Notes under the pieces: model-generated
What the model was told of the DNA's origin: nothing
What the model saw: the letters and a program-made list of their open reading frames with translations, nothing else
The model's database searches: none
Shown: positions 11,792-24,379 of the stretch, in pieces
Layout of the letters: the number at the start of each line of letters is the position of its first letter
How positions within the stretch are numbered: position 1 is the first letter of the stretch
Translations under genes and position numbers: made by a program
Source: Takakia lepidozioides
Taxonomy: Eukaryota; Streptophyta; Takakiopsida; Takakiales; Takakiaceae
Length of the DNA: 64,000 nt
Reading direction: 5' to 3'
NCBI GenBank assembly: GCA_030704615.1
Contig: CM060734.1
Coordinates: forward strand, 63,254,042-63,318,041

Positions 11792-14700
11792 CTATTGAAG
11801 AGCTGCAGCACTGGAGGTAGGGGCTATAGTAGTCTGGGAGGACACTCCTACGTTTGGAGTTTTCAATGCAGTGGTGCATGAGGCAATCCCTACAGGGGCA
11901 TCTGGCACCTGATGAGGAGGTATTGAGACTAGCCGTGCCAGTCGTGGGGCTTCATTGCCAGGCTGGCCCTGCTGCTGCATGGACGTGGCTGCATAAATCT
12001 CTGCTCGAGCCACCTCCGTTGCGAACTGGCTTGCTGTCAAGAGTAGCACAAACCTTATTACAAGTCTCCAAACTGTGCTTTGCAAGTAAACAACATGATA
12101 TGATCTGCATTAGGACCACTAAGGTAGCAAGACTGACCCAAATTGGACGAAACAGTGTGCCATTTAACAGCAATACCGACACGCACCTCGTCGCTTCCCG
12201 ACTGAGATAATCCTGCGAAGACAGTCCCGAAACTCCAACAGAATAACGCGCTCTTGTTGGGCGTACAGCTGTGCTCTATGCGATGAGTTTGAATTGCTAA
12301 ACTCCCCTGAACAAGGTCCTCCTGACGGAGAAGGAGGAGCTGTGAACAGAGGGTCCTTTTCATCACACATCAATGCCAGCGTTCCTGGAGACATTTCTCT
12401 CTGTTGAAACGCATTATCAGCCTCCACTTCATCAGCACCAGTAGCTGAGGGCACTCGGTCGAGGGACGCTGTATCTCCTCTCTGTTCATCTCTCCTTCCA
12501 TATGATTTTGGCTCGTTGCTTTCTTCCTCCCTCCCAGTTGTTGGAATAGGCTCCTTCGACCTCATACTGGCTGCACTCTCTGCTCCTGCTCGGGCCATAG
12601 TATATGGTAGCGCGTGCTCAGCTGTCACTCACAAACAGCAGATGTGAATCTACTCAGCACATAAACGCTCCCTCTTCTTGAAATGGAGCCAGGAGGTCTA
12701 AGATAGTAGCATAAAACTTAGCAAAGTACCTCAAAAGTCACAGAAACATGTGCACAAATGTAAAAGCAAGAGTATACCAAGGAAAGCTTTCTGAGCCTCA
12801 GCGGAGACAATCACAAGAAGTTTGCATAGTTCCTGGATGGCATCAGATTGGACAACTCCTTCAAGCAATGACCTGTATCCACACCATTCTCAAGAAATAA
12901 GTTTGAAAGAGATGGAAACAAAACAAGATTCCACCCCCTGGCGACATACTCATTGTGACACAAGATCACTCAGATTGAGTGGTACCACACAGATATGGTA
13001 AATGCAGAAGGCAAAATCGAATGGTAAAGCAACGTACCTGTGCACGATTTTAACAGATGGGGTTACCGATGATCCTCCCGGCACTGGGGGCATAGCTGTA
13101 ACTGGTGCATTCACTGTGGTGCAGACACTTGTTGCCATATTTGGCTATGAAACACCCAGAACCAAACTCCAACATCTCAGGGAAAACCACAAGTGATCCT
13201 CAGTTTCAAGCAGGTTCTCTAGCATTCTTTATAGCTGAAGTTTCTTCAGCAATGCTGGTTGATAGCCCTTGCACTCCAATTGAACATGAATAGCATCAAC
13301 TAGGAGAGGCTGACTGTATTCTTGCCGCACTCATGGTAGATTATCAAATCCCGTCATAGAACATAGATACCCAGCTGTTGGTGACATCATGCACACCATA
13401 AACTTCTTAACCAAAGCTGGCATGAGAAAGGCACCTGCATTTGCAGAGAGGGGGTTCTGCGGGGCAGCCCTTGCTCCTTCAAACCAGGCCCAGCAAAAAT
13501 AAGCTCGTGCGTTCTCCGTTTTTTCATGGGAGGAGAAGGAGACAAGTAACCTGGTCCAGAGGGCCCAGCCCCATTGACTGGCATGTGCTGCATATAATTC
13601 ACACCTACGGGGTGTTCACCGTGAAAAAGCGCTCTTCTCTCCTCACTCCCTTCAAAATTTTTACAGTCAACACATTTGCAGTTATCTGAGCAAAGGATGT
13701 TAGCTTGGAAACACTCGCAATACTTCTTCAAGCACCCTGACTTTTTGCAATGACACCCTTTGTTGTGTTTTCCAGCCAGTGGTTGCTCTCCAATGTCCTC
13801 CTGTACAAAATACACAAACAAATTAAGTTTCATTAAGTGCCTACCACTGCTGAAAAATTTCAGTGCAAGACGTTCCAGTATGAATTGACTGCCGATAATT
13901 TAAGATAATGCTCAATCAACCCTGTAAGTGGTATGTGTGAGTATATGGAGATTTCAGCTGAGTTCTCTCTCTCTTTCTCTCTCTCTCGCCCTTTTGGGGC
14001 CTAGTTATTGGGCAAACCACACACAGCAGGTTGATGCTTGTGTTAAGGGATTCCTAGAGGATATCTGGAAAACCCGGATCAGTTGTTTATTCCAAGGTAA
14101 GTCTTACTACCGGCATCAGCCCCTGACAAAGGTGGGTTCTGTCCCTTTGTGTTCCGCTCAAACTGGGAGCGGGGTTAATGGCCACAAGGCTGCGGCAAAC
14201 AACGTCCTATTAGTACATTCTCTCTCTCTCTCTCTCTCTCTCAGTTAGGCAGGAAACTTCCCTGAACTTGTCTCCAGTCTGTGAGATGGGTGAGGCCATC
14301 ATGGATGACGTTAAAGGTTTACCCAATCTCGGCACTAGACTGAAATTTAAATTCAGGGCGGGAAACCTACCTTTGAACAGCAAACAGACGGTGACAGGAA
14401 AGGGTGATTGCAAATACCCGTTGTGTGGGCAACCTGAAGACAGTATCCACTTTCTGATTCATTGTCCTGGGGAATCTCACCAGAGAGTCACCCTCTTCAA
14501 TTCCGTCAAGGGAATTGTTCCTGTACCTCTGTTTACCCGCTTTGAAAATCTCGAGGCTTAGCCAAAAGCTCAGGCCCTTTTGGGGTCTAGTTATTGGGCA
14601 AATCACACACCACAGATTGATGTTTCTGTGAAGGGATTTCTAGAAGATATCTGGAAAACTGGGCTCAACTGTCTATTTCAAGGCAAGTCAAAATACCGGC

Positions 14701-16437
14701 GTCAGCCTCTGACAAAGGTAGTTTCCGTCCCTTTGTGTTCCGCTCAAACTGGGCGCAGGGTCAATGGCCACGAGGCTACGGCAAACAATGCTATATGAGA
14801 CATTCTCTTTCTCTCTCTCTCTCCACTTTCTGATTCATTGTCCTGGGTGCTCTCACCAGAGAGACGCCCTCTTCAAATCCATCAAGGGAATTGTTCCTGT
14901 ACCTCTGTTTACCAACTTTGAAAATCTCGAGGCTGAGCTAAAAGCCCAGGCTCTTTTTTGGGGTCTAGTTATTGGGCAAATCACACACAGCATATTTACG
15001 TTTTGTGAAGGGGTTTCTAGAGGATATCTGGAAAACTCAGATCAATTGTCCGTTTCAAGGTAAGTCATACTACCTGCGTCAGCCCCTGAAATGTTTTTGG
15101 CCATAGCCTTTTCAGGGGCAGAAACATTATGTTCCACCCAAAATGGGCGAAGGGCACGTGGCCATAAGGCTACGGAAAAAAAAGTCTTAAGAATACATTT
15201 TTTCTACACATTATTAGTTAGTTCCATCCAAACTGGGCATGGGGTCGATGGCCACAATGCTACAGCAAACAACATCTTATGAGCACATTCCATACTTTAG
15301 TTACCCAGACTGGAACTCAACAAAAGAAAACCAGCCATATGAAAGGAAGTCTTACCCGGATATCTCGTAGACTGGGACTACTGAATATTTTAGGACGGAA
15401 GGCATTGGGATTGCGTTCAAGGGTGGCTTCAACTGCTTCTTGTCTGACTGATTCATTCTCAACATTGTTGCAACAGTTGACACAGTTGCATCCATCACAG
15501 TATGTGCCTGAAGCAAAACACTCGCAATACCTGCAGCACCCAGGAAAGGTTGAAGGAAAGGTTGCTTGCAGCAAATGTTCCTGCCCTTGGACACTGTGCG
15601 GAGTCCATGACCCTGTCCAATCCAAAGAGAGTGGGAGACATATCAAAACAATTATAGCCTAATGAAGAGGATGTGTACTCACAGTTTCAAACACCGTGAA
15701 TTTTTGCAATTGCATTGCTTGCACTTTTTGGGCGTTCCATCCTTTGCATCAAATGCTGACCTTGACCTTCCTGCCCTTGGAGATGCATGCTTCCTAATTT
15801 GACCAACCAACCTCTAGTTAGTCCTCTGCAACAAATGATGAAATGCCTAAACACAAGGCAGGGAATCAATTGTGCTCAGTGTAACATTTTTGGACCATAT
15901 TGCAAGCACCTGCTTGGTTGGTTGCCTTAATATTTCACCCTACATACAGTGCAATCCAGAGAAGGATACAAATACAGTCACAGAAAGGATGCCCCCCTAG
16001 GTACCAATAGCAGGGAAGGGTGCCCCCATATGTAGCCAACCAAGATGAATAAATGATACTTTGTCCTGGATATTTCACAAGCGACTTTGCCAGGCCTCTA
16101 CGCAAACAAGCTGTGGAAGTCCAAGGAGAAGTCCAGACTCAACAAGCAGTTCATCCCCATATTGAAGTTGGTGTCATCTGGCAGAAGCTGAAACGACCCA
16201 AAGGTTCCAATATCAGAAACACAGAGGTCTTAACCCCCAATAATGAAAGTTTTGTGTACCATACAAGGAAAGCTGTATTGACCACATGGGACCATCTGAC
16301 CACCATACATGGATGTGAAGTCGAGCTGCCGGGGAACAGGTTTCCTTGCAGGGTGTTCTCCTTGCAGAGCCTGCCCAAGTCCTGTGCCAGATATAGAGGC
16401 TGGTGAATGGTCCAGATCCATTGGTCGAAGGGCAACT
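11792..16437 (-). CDS. CXC-domain (TSO1/CPP/tesmin family) DNA-binding protein, multi-exon
   Basis: Eight minus-strand exons can be joined with matching phases: 16437-16235 (least certain), 15793-15683, 15530-15356, 13800-13435, 13144-13038, 12872-12778, 12627-12187 and 12033-11792. The first CXC motif is split over two exons ([14 protein letters not shown], then [12 protein letters not shown]). The second is in one exon ([16 protein letters not shown], then [15 protein letters not shown]). The tail has the family signatures [12 protein letters not shown] and [10 protein letters not shown], then ends at a TAG at 11792. CPP/TSO1 proteins are nuclear and bind DNA through the paired Cys-rich motifs, controlling cell-cycle and developmental genes, often as part of DREAM-type complexes. 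More N-terminal exons probably lie between 16640 and 17000 (for example a frame with SVSLGFAPPSSALPRS) but their limits are unresolved. The reading frame of the last seven exons is intact. Confidence 0.88.
13960..15300 (+). mobile_element. Tandem LINE 3'-end fragments inside a CXC-gene intron, antisense to the gene
   Basis: Three to four partial copies follow each other on the plus strand, opposite to the host gene. Each carries the C-terminal end of a LINE protein: a zinc finger ([19 protein letters not shown] in the best copy), [22 protein letters not shown] and a GVNGHKAT-like end, followed by a CT-rich simple repeat (near 13965-13990, 14217-14243 and 14807-14823). All are truncated at their 5' ends. 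They fill nearly all of the intron between the exons at 15356 and 13800. An inverted single copy is at 34239-34565. Confidence 0.85.
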
Positions 16438-17871
16438 CTGCAATCCCATGTAGAACACCATTTTGTCAGTATGCAGTCAAAGAAGACCTGGAGGTGATAT
16501 GAAGAAATTTAGGAAGGTCACATGCCTCTCCCTAACATAGCAGGTGGTTTGTTCATCATTGGCGATTTGAGACCTCTTTCAGTCTAACACATCCAGGGTC
16601 TTGCTATATTCAGCAAATTAGGGTGTGATCGACCTTACCCTCCCCTTTGATCGCTTTAAGTATTTTGGCTGGGGGAAAGACATACTCTCTCCTAAGTGTC
16701 TTTGCTGAGAACAGACCTTGGCAAAGCAGAAGATGGTGGTGCAAATCCCAGAGACACGGATTGCTGGGCACCATTTGAAGCCCCTGCCGCAGCACTTGAT
16801 CCTGCTGAAGTCCCTACCAGAGCAAATTCAGAACAGCCAATAGCGGTGAGCGTTGTTGACTGAGGAGTTCAATTCGACCAAAATGGAGAAGCTTGGGAAG
16901 AGTAGACAAGAGCAAAAGATACCTTGCACAGCAGAGCCTGTATCCGTCACTCGAATCTGATCTGATTTCTCTCCCACCAACTTTTGATTGTCGACCATGC
17001 TGCTCGGATTGGCTGACGTCTACATATAAATGGCTGTAAGCAAAGCTCGGAAGGATTCAAATCGTATTGGGTCGGCTTACACCAGAATCAGAACTCGACA
17101 GCAAGCCTTGCCGGGAAAGCAGGCTTTGGGTGTTTGTAACAGAAGATTTTCTTTATGACTTGGAGGATCGAAACAGATCACCACAGAAAACGATAGAGTA
17201 ATTAAAATAAACCAACAGAGGTCACTTGTGAGGGCTCGGGGTGGCTTCAAACAAGGTTTTTGGGCGGATAACTTGATGAGATGTCAAGGCAAGATGAAGA
17301 CAACATGGGGAGAGGACGGAAACTTGAAAGAGAAACGAGTAGACATCGGTATCCAAGGGACCGAGCGAGGGAGCTTATCGATCAAGTGGGAATCAGAGAG
17401 AAATTCTACGATCAAGCTCCAGGGTACAGAAACTCATGTCCCGGGATGACATTGGAGAAACTGAATACATTCTCCAACAAACACTATTGAAGTGTGGACA
17501 CAACAGCATAGGGGGTACCAGAAAGGTTGAACAAAGAGACATACAAACACGCCAGTCCGAAGAACCACATAGACACGTAAGACACAAATTTAAGGCGAGA
17601 CCGAAGAAAGAGAGACGCGGAGATTGGGAACAGTAAGAAGTGATAGAGAGGTAATGGGAGCGATGTGTGGGAAAGCACACACATAGCGTGCATCCACCAT
17701 CGCTGCAAGCAGGCTGGCTTGCCCTAACTCAGTAGCCCCGCCCTGCGCTCACACAAGAGTCAAGATTTTAAACAAAACAAAACAAAGGAATCACGCCAAC
17801 ATTCAAAGTTGCCACGCCTTCACCCGCTCCCCCACACCGCCATCGTCCTCGTTCCTAACGTTACCACGGCC
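16438..17871. other. Probable 5' part and promoter of the CXC gene; no exon limits resolved
   Basis: Minus-strand coding-like sequence is visible around 16690-16850 (TSAGSSAAAGASNGAQ). Upstream of about 17000 I see no reliable coding feature. A CAAAA-rich run lies at 17770-17790. The region sits between the divergent CXC gene (-) and PDF/PPR locus A (+), so it may act as a shared promoter. Confidence 0.35.
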
Positions 17872-18027
17872 ATGGCATCGACGGAGACCGTTTTCGGACG
17901 AATGTCTCTGGACGAGGTTCGAGGCTCAACGTCTAAAGATTCGTTCAGTTTCTGTGGTTTAAGAAAGGAGATAGGGGCCCAAACTGAAGTGAGCAGCGAA
18001 GGCAGAGAATGCACGCTCAAGCTCTAG
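17872..18027 (+). CDS. Small open frame of unknown function, possibly a first exon
   Basis: A 51-codon frame starts at an ATG in good context (GCCATGGC) and contains SFCGLRKEIGAQTE. I do not recognise it. It lies about 600 bp upstream of the first PDF-related sequence of locus A, so it might be a leader exon or an unrelated small gene. No further evidence supports it. Confidence 0.2.
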   Translation: MASTETVFGRMSLDEVRGSTSKDSFSFCGLRKEIGAQTEVSSEGRECTLKL

Positions 18028-18589
18028 AAAGGGAAGACGACTGCTACATACATGGTTGGACTTCTATGATCTCCCGGAGTGGCCTGCTCCTCTCCCCTTT
18101 GAGGAAGCCACGCTTTATGCAATTTGAGTTTTTTGCACAATTATAGAGGAGGTGAGTCCAGCTCCTCCAGATGACTTCTTTCAGAGGACTACCAACTTGC
18201 GATGGTTTTTGGTGGCTCCTTTAGTTCTCCTCCAGTTTGACCCAGGAGAGTGGATTTGGAAAAAAGAAGAATAAGAGGGGAAACAATATGAGTCGGCCGG
18301 GAACTTCGTCTTCTCTGATGAGAGGTCACAGGACTTGGCCCTTTTTTGCTTTGCTCCATCTCACCAAGACATTGGATACTTTCCAAGCTCTGTCTCAATC
18401 ATATGTACCTACAACAAAATTGGGTCTCATTCTCCCTCAACCTCCCTTCTTCATCTGCTTCCCGACATTTGTCTCAAGTTATGATGACATGCCATCAACT
18501 TCTCCTTCCTAAATCGAATACTCCGGGAATAGAGGCTCGAGATTTTGCGGCGTTTTCAATCCATATGTGAGAGCAGCATTGATTTCGGC

Positions 18590-19110
18590 TCACATTCATG
18601 ATGTTGCCACGAGGCGAACTACAAGGTGTGGCTTAATGTACGATGTGAAGAAGTTTGTCCATCCTGCAAATGTGCGCTCATCTGTTTTTGGGTACTTTCC
18701 TGTTGCCACTTGGCAGTAGCATGTCAGAATCAGTCCAAAGCACAGTAGATCGACCCAACGAGTTTCCTCGCAGAATTCAACATAACAACTTATGGACGAT
18801 TCTAATACGAGGAAAAAGCAGGCTGAAAGAAGAAGCTGCCCTCACCACATTGTCCTTGAACTTGTGTCATGACCCATGGAGGATTCAACTGACCATGAAC
18901 ACAAAAGGACCTCTTGTTGCTTCTAGTGTCTGTAGTCAGGTGATCTCGGATTGGTCTGTGAGAACCACCTTGGTGCAGCTGAGCAGCCATAGATTGAAAC
19001 ACCTCCTCCTAAGACCAAGTACCTTGTAAACACCAGGAAATTAGAAATTATGATATTTTCCTGACCCCAGCCAATGGTGGGACCATCAACACAAAAAGGT
19101 GAATGCCTGT
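18590..19110 (+). pseudogene. Scrambled PDF-motif exons at the 5' side of locus A, part inverted
   Basis: Sequence at 18630-18690 matches the intron that follows the PDF2 first-half exon in locus C, in the sense direction. From about 18690 to 19035 the sequence is the reverse complement of the part of the gene that spans the PDF2 second-half exon and the next intron: in loci B and D, which lie on the minus strand, the same words read along the plus strand. At 19045-19095 the sense direction returns with the end of a PDF first-half exon (CCAATGGTGGGACC). The 345-bp middle piece has thus been flipped inside the gene, which must disrupt any transcript. Confidence 0.65.
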
Positions 19111-19350
19111 AAGATACAGAGAGATGCAGATAACAAGATGCACTGCAGAGCTTTGTTGGAAATTGTTATACTCTCTCTCCCAAGCGCATTTTTAAACTCT
19201 TGGGAACTACTGTGCGATGGTAGAGTTTGGGTGTTTGCTAGAACAAATGTAGGCTGGCATTGTCAGCTGGTAGCAGCAAGAGGAGGATCTATATATGACT
19301 GGTGCATAGGCAGGGATAGCTGAAGGAGCAGGGATAGAGTGTGGGTCCAG

Positions 19351-22342
19351 ATTCATCCAAGTGGACTGGATTTCAGGCACAAGATTACCTATGATTTCCT
19401 GTGGATTGATAGCTACAAGAAACCTGTATGGGTAGATGGTCAACTGGAAGCAGCAGCGGAAGCGGTGCCACTATCGATAAAGTCAGGCACTGCTGATGCA
19501 GGCACCTTTTTCAACACATTTCAGCCTGTTTTTCCCTCTTATCAGAATCGTCCCTAAATTTTTGTGTTGAATTGTTCGAGTTAGCTTGGTGAGTGAGTGA
19601 TTTTGACATGTTACTGCCTATGTGGCAACAGGAAAGTATCCGAAAACAGATAACAGAGAGGAGGAGAAGCTTGGAATGAATATCTTTCCAAGCCCAGTCA
19701 ATGGTGGGACAATCGAAGCAAAAAGGTGCTCTGTGAGGCAGGGCGACTGAAAGAGGCTCTACAGACGTTAAACCAAGGAGGCATTTCAGCAGATTCAGAT
19801 ATGTCTGTCTCTTGCGTAAGTGCATCAAGATGAAAGGAAAGCTGGAAAGCAGGTGCATGCTCACACATTTTTCTACAAAACACCCTTACCGACATGTATG
19901 TTAAATGTGGAAGCATCGAGGATGCTCACCAAGTGTCTAATAGAATGCCTGAACGAGGTTTGATCACGTGGAATATAATGATGGCAGGATTTACCAAGCA
20001 TGGGTGTGGTAGGAATGCTTTGGAGACATGAGCAAATGATGCGGGAAGGGGTGAAGCCCAATCGGGTCACGTTCATTTGCATCTGCAATGCATGTGCGAG
20101 CCTGGCAGCCCTGGAAAAGGGCAAAGAGGTCCATGGTGACATCGTCAACGCAGGAATTGTACTAGATGTTGTTCTGAACACTGCTCTGATGAACATGTAT
20201 GGCAAATGTGGAAGCATCAAGGATGCAAAGGGACTGTTCGACAATATGGCTGAACGAAATGTGGTGTCGTGGAACGCGATGATTGCAGGATATGCACAGC
20301 AGGGGCGCGGGATGGAGGCTTTGGAGACCTATGAGCAAATGATGCGGGAAGGGGTGCAGCCCAACCACATTACGTTTGTTTGCGTTTGCAATGCGTGTGC
20401 AAGCCTAGGATCCCTGGAAAAGGGCAAAGAGGTCCATGGTGACATCGACAAAGCTGGAATTGTACCAAATGTCATCCTGAACACGGCCCTGGTGGACATG
20501 TATGCCAAATGCCATAGCATTGAAGACGCAAAGAGGTGTTTGATTATATGGCTGGTGTCATGGAACGCGATGATTGCAGGATATGCACAGCAGGGGTGTG
20601 GGATGGAGGCATTGGAGATCTATGAGCAAATGATGCGGGAAGGAGTGAAGCCCAACCACGTCACATTTTTTTGCATTTGCATTGCATGTGCGAGCCTGGC
20701 AGCCCTGGAAAAGGGCATAGTTGTCCATGGTGACATTGTCAAAGCTGGAATTGTACCAAATGTGATTCTGAACAATACCCTCGTGGACATGTATGCCAAA
20801 TGTGGGTGCATTGAGGATGCAAAGGGAGTGTTCGACAATATGGCTGAATGAGATGTGGTGTCTTGGAGCGTGATGATTGCAGCACAGCAGAGGCGCGGGT
20901 TGGAGGCTTTGGAAGCCTATGATCAAATGATGCAGGAAGGAGTGAAGCCCGACCACATCACATTTGTTTGCGTTTGCAATGCGTGTGCGAGCCTGGCAGC
21001 CTTGGAAAAGGGCAAAGAGGTCCATGGTGACATTGTCAAAGCTGGAATTGTACCAGATGTTGTTCTGAACACGGCCCTGGTGGACATGTATGCCAAATGC
21101 CATAGCACTGAAGATGCAAAGGGAGTGTTCGACAATATGGCCGAACAAGATGTGGTGTCTTGGAATGTGATGATTGCAGGATATGCACAGCAGGGGCGTG
21201 GGATGGAGGCTTTGGAGACATATGAGCAAATGATGCGGGAAGGAGTGAAGCCCCACCACATCACGTCTGTTTGCGTTTGCAATGCGTGCAAAGAGGTCCA
21301 TGATGACATTGTCAAAGCTGGAATTGTACCAGATGTCATTCTTAACAATACCCTTGTGGACATGTATGCCAAATGCGGGTGCATCGAGGATGCAAAGGGA
21401 GTGTTTGACAATATGGCCGAACGAGATGTGGTGTCCTGGAACGCGATGATCGCAGGATATGCCCAACATGGTTGTCATAGGGAGGCCCTGCAACTATTTG
21501 AAGGAATGCAAAAGGAAGGCTTGAAACCAGACAGCATCGCCTTTACATGTGTTCTCTCTGCATGCAGCCATGCTGGCCTACTGGATGAAGGAAGATCCTA
21601 CTTTGATTCCCTGCGTCGAGATCATGGTGTCACTCCGACAGTGAAGCACTTTGGCTGCATGGTGGACCTTCTTGGATGTGCAGGGCAATTGGATGAGGCA
21701 GAGGACCTCATTAATAAAATGCCAATCAAACCAGATGCTGCAGTGTGGAAGGCCTTGCTAGGTGCCTGCAGAATCCATGGCAATGTGGAGATGGCTGAAT
21801 GTGCGGCAATATCTATTCTCAAGTGGAATGAACAGGATGCCGCAACTTATGTGTTGCTATCAAACATCTATGCCGCAGCTGGCAGGTGGGACGATAGTGC
21901 AAAGGTGAGAATAATGATGACGGTCAGAGGGGTTAGAAACGACCTGCTGCATTGAGGTTGGCAACCGGGTGCACACCTTTGTTGTAGACGACAAATTGCA
22001 TCCCAAAATTAAGGAAATCCATGCTGAGCTGAGAAGTTGTCTGGGCAGATGAAGGAGGCAGGATATGTGCCTGACACGCGCTTTGTATTGCACGATGTGG
22101 GGGAGGAGCAAAAAGAATTTTCTCTTTGCCACCACAGTAAGAAGCTGGCCATTGGTTTTGGGCTGATCAGTACATTCCCTAGGACGCCTCTCCGTCTCAT
22201 TAAGAATCTCCGGGTGTGTGGTGACTGCCACACCTCCACCAGGTTCATCTCAAAGATTGTTTGCCGAGTGATTGTTGTACGGGATGCTAACCGCTTTCAC
22301 CACTCCGAAGATGGGGTTTGTTCTTGTGGGGATTACTGGTGA
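19351..22342 (+). pseudogene. Locus A: PDF motif plus PPR-E-DYW, broken
   Basis: An exon at 19351-19501 encodes the second half of an OSB-type PDF motif (LDFRHKITYDFLW, then KKPVWVDGQLEAA). Its donor is GC instead of the GT in locus D. A PDF first-half follows at 19635-19727, with a one-base deletion (CTTGG for CTTTGG), joined directly to the PPR region without the usual intron and second half. The PPR array runs from 19730 to about 21880, then E motifs and a DYW domain ending CSCGDYW at 22342. Breaks: a two-base deletion near 20028, a TGA at 20849 where paralogs have CGA, a deletion near 21945, and another frameshift near 22035. The deaminase signature (HSKKLA, then CGDCH) is still recognisable. 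Compared with loci C and D this copy is a pseudogene. Confidence 0.85.
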
Positions 22343-24176
22343 AATGATGTTTTTGTGGAAAGATGCAAGTGACTTGCTTCATGCATTGATCTGTGCAGCA
22401 GCTACTCAGTTCATCCACCATTTCCTGAGAATTCTGACCATGATGTACTGTTGAGGGCATTTTCTGTGGCATGGTAGTGGGTCTACCCAGCATAGGTGGG
22501 AAGTCAGCCCATACTTGTACTTGACGGGAGCAGGTAATGAGTGAAGGGGGAAGTTTGACTGACTCCGGTGATAGTGGAAGAAATTAGAGTGCTGTCCTAA
22601 TTCTGGTGTGGGTGGGGGAGCTTGTCCAGTGAATGCGATTCAAAACAAGCTTGATCAGAGGGGCAGCCCGCACAAGTTTGTCCAGCATCTTAAGTTTAGA
22701 CATGTTTGATTGTTTCTTGCGGTGCTGCTTCAGATAGAGCTCTTGACTAACTCGCATGAATGTTGTCAAAAGCTAGCCTTAACTTACTTCGTGAATTGGA
22801 TTTGCATGACTCCCTCACACTGTAACATCGGTTTTTGCATGTTGGAGTTCAAGGTCGGGGTGGATTCCACCTGCTTACCTACAGTTCGAGACCAGCATGG
22901 ATGAATCAATCCTGCATTTTTCATGCAACAATTGGCAATACTGTCAGTCTCCCAGGAAGCAGGTGCCGATCGCTGGCATGACTCCCAGTGTTCTCAAACA
23001 ACCGAAAGCCCTCCTTGATACTCCTATATATCAAGGACCAATGACAAGGTATAAGTATCAGCAAGCATAGTAGGGTGGGTGCACAAATCAGAATGGGGCC
23101 TGACCCCACATGAACCTTGGCGGGCATGTCTCTCTCTCGCTGGTCTAGGAATTCTCCCTGTCCAAATACAATATTATCGATGAGAAATACCTCCTTGTAG
23201 ATGCGGCCATGTTGGACTATGAGGCTTGGAGCCTGTAATATCTCCTGCCTAATTGGGACCCTTCTCCTTTATTTGCTACGTGGGATATCTGCGTCATGGA
23301 CACTTTTTTGGATACTTTTTGACTCGTCTTCTTTGGTGATCGGGCGGTGGTTTGTGGATGTGATTTAAGGCCTGGCATTCTTCGCTAAGAAAAGCCAACC
23401 CACTGGAAATTTCTGCAGCTCATGCCATCTGGGCAAAGGCTTGAGGAGGTTCCCTCGAGCTAGATAGGCTCTACGGGCAGTTAGTTGCGAGGCATCCACA
23501 GCAAGCAAGCGTGGGTTCGTACCAGCCCAAGTACAGCCCTTGAATCAATCAAGGATATCATTGACCACAGACTAGGCTTGCAGCTCTCCACCAGAGAGTG
23601 ACGCTTGGTTTATTACGGGGAGGTTCCTTCTCCTGGGCACAGCTCGGTATCTGCGAGCCCCGACACTCTGAGGTTGCCTGAACGCTCACTCAACCAGGTG
23701 AAGGCATCAACAATATCTGGAGAGCCAATTTACACGAGGCCCTGGCACCCTCTTACAACGAGGCATCCATCAAATATCAAGTTGGTGGTTAAGCTCTTTA
23801 GAGCTCATGATGAGCCCATAAATTACACCATGCCTGATAGAACCTACAAACCTGGTGAACGGGTGTGGAAATACTACACAGAGCTTAAAAATACAGTTTG
23901 CAAGGCCATTCCTATACCTTCTCAACGAGCAGCTGTTCTGAAAACTTCAGAAGCACCCATATAAAGATGAGCAGCAAATCGTAGAAATGATTGATGAGAG
24001 GATGCGTTTGAAAGTAGCATCTAAAGCTTCACCATAGGTGCCAGCTGCTCATGCTACATTATTTCATGGGGGACATATTTTGGGGAGGATTGAGAAAGGG
24101 GGTGGTTTGTGTTACTGCGGTTGGAGAAAGTATTGCGAATCAAAGCGGGCTCCAAGTTGACATCACTGGTTGTCAA
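22343..24176. other. 3' flank of locus A; no confident gene
   Basis: From 22500 to 22760 the sequence resembles the 3' flanks of loci C (46760-46970) and D (49720-49960), including a segment related to the acidic tail of the PDF1 second-half exon. A 119-codon frame at 23605-23964 has no recognised motif. The stretch 23965-24176 leads to the retrotransposon LTR and holds nothing I can name. Confidence 0.45.
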
Positions 24177-24287
24177 TGTCATGGTTTTAGTCATGGTTAT
24201 CTAGAATTACCTACTTCTAGTTAACTAGGACAATTTAGATATTTATATTTATATTTTGTGTGTTGGGATGTCATTGGGCCTCACATG

Positions 24288-24379
24288 CCAAGTGAGGTGT
24301 CGAGCCTCACTTGGGACATGGGGATAGGTTTTCCCCTTGTGAGGATGGAGGAGGCTCATCTTCTTGTAGTTGAGCCTCC
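24288..24379 (+). promoter_or_regulatory. Three consecutive hairpins near the LTR start, with compensatory changes
   Basis: Hairpin 1 pairs CCAAGTGAGG (24288-24297) with CCTCACTTGG (24305-24314). Hairpin 2 pairs ACATGGGGA (24316-24324) with TCCCCTTGT (24332-24340). Hairpin 3 pairs GGAGGCTCA (24350-24358) with TGAGCCTCC (24371-24379). In the diverged LTR at 62715 the second and third stems have other sequences but still pair (ACGTGGAGA with TCTCCACGT; AGGCTCG with CGAGCCT). Such covariation suggests a structured RNA in the LTR transcript. Confidence 0.65.

Noticed and set aside
23605-23964. A 119-codon open frame upstream of the 5' LTR
   Set aside because: No motif, no homologous copy in the window and no splice support. 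Length alone is weak evidence.
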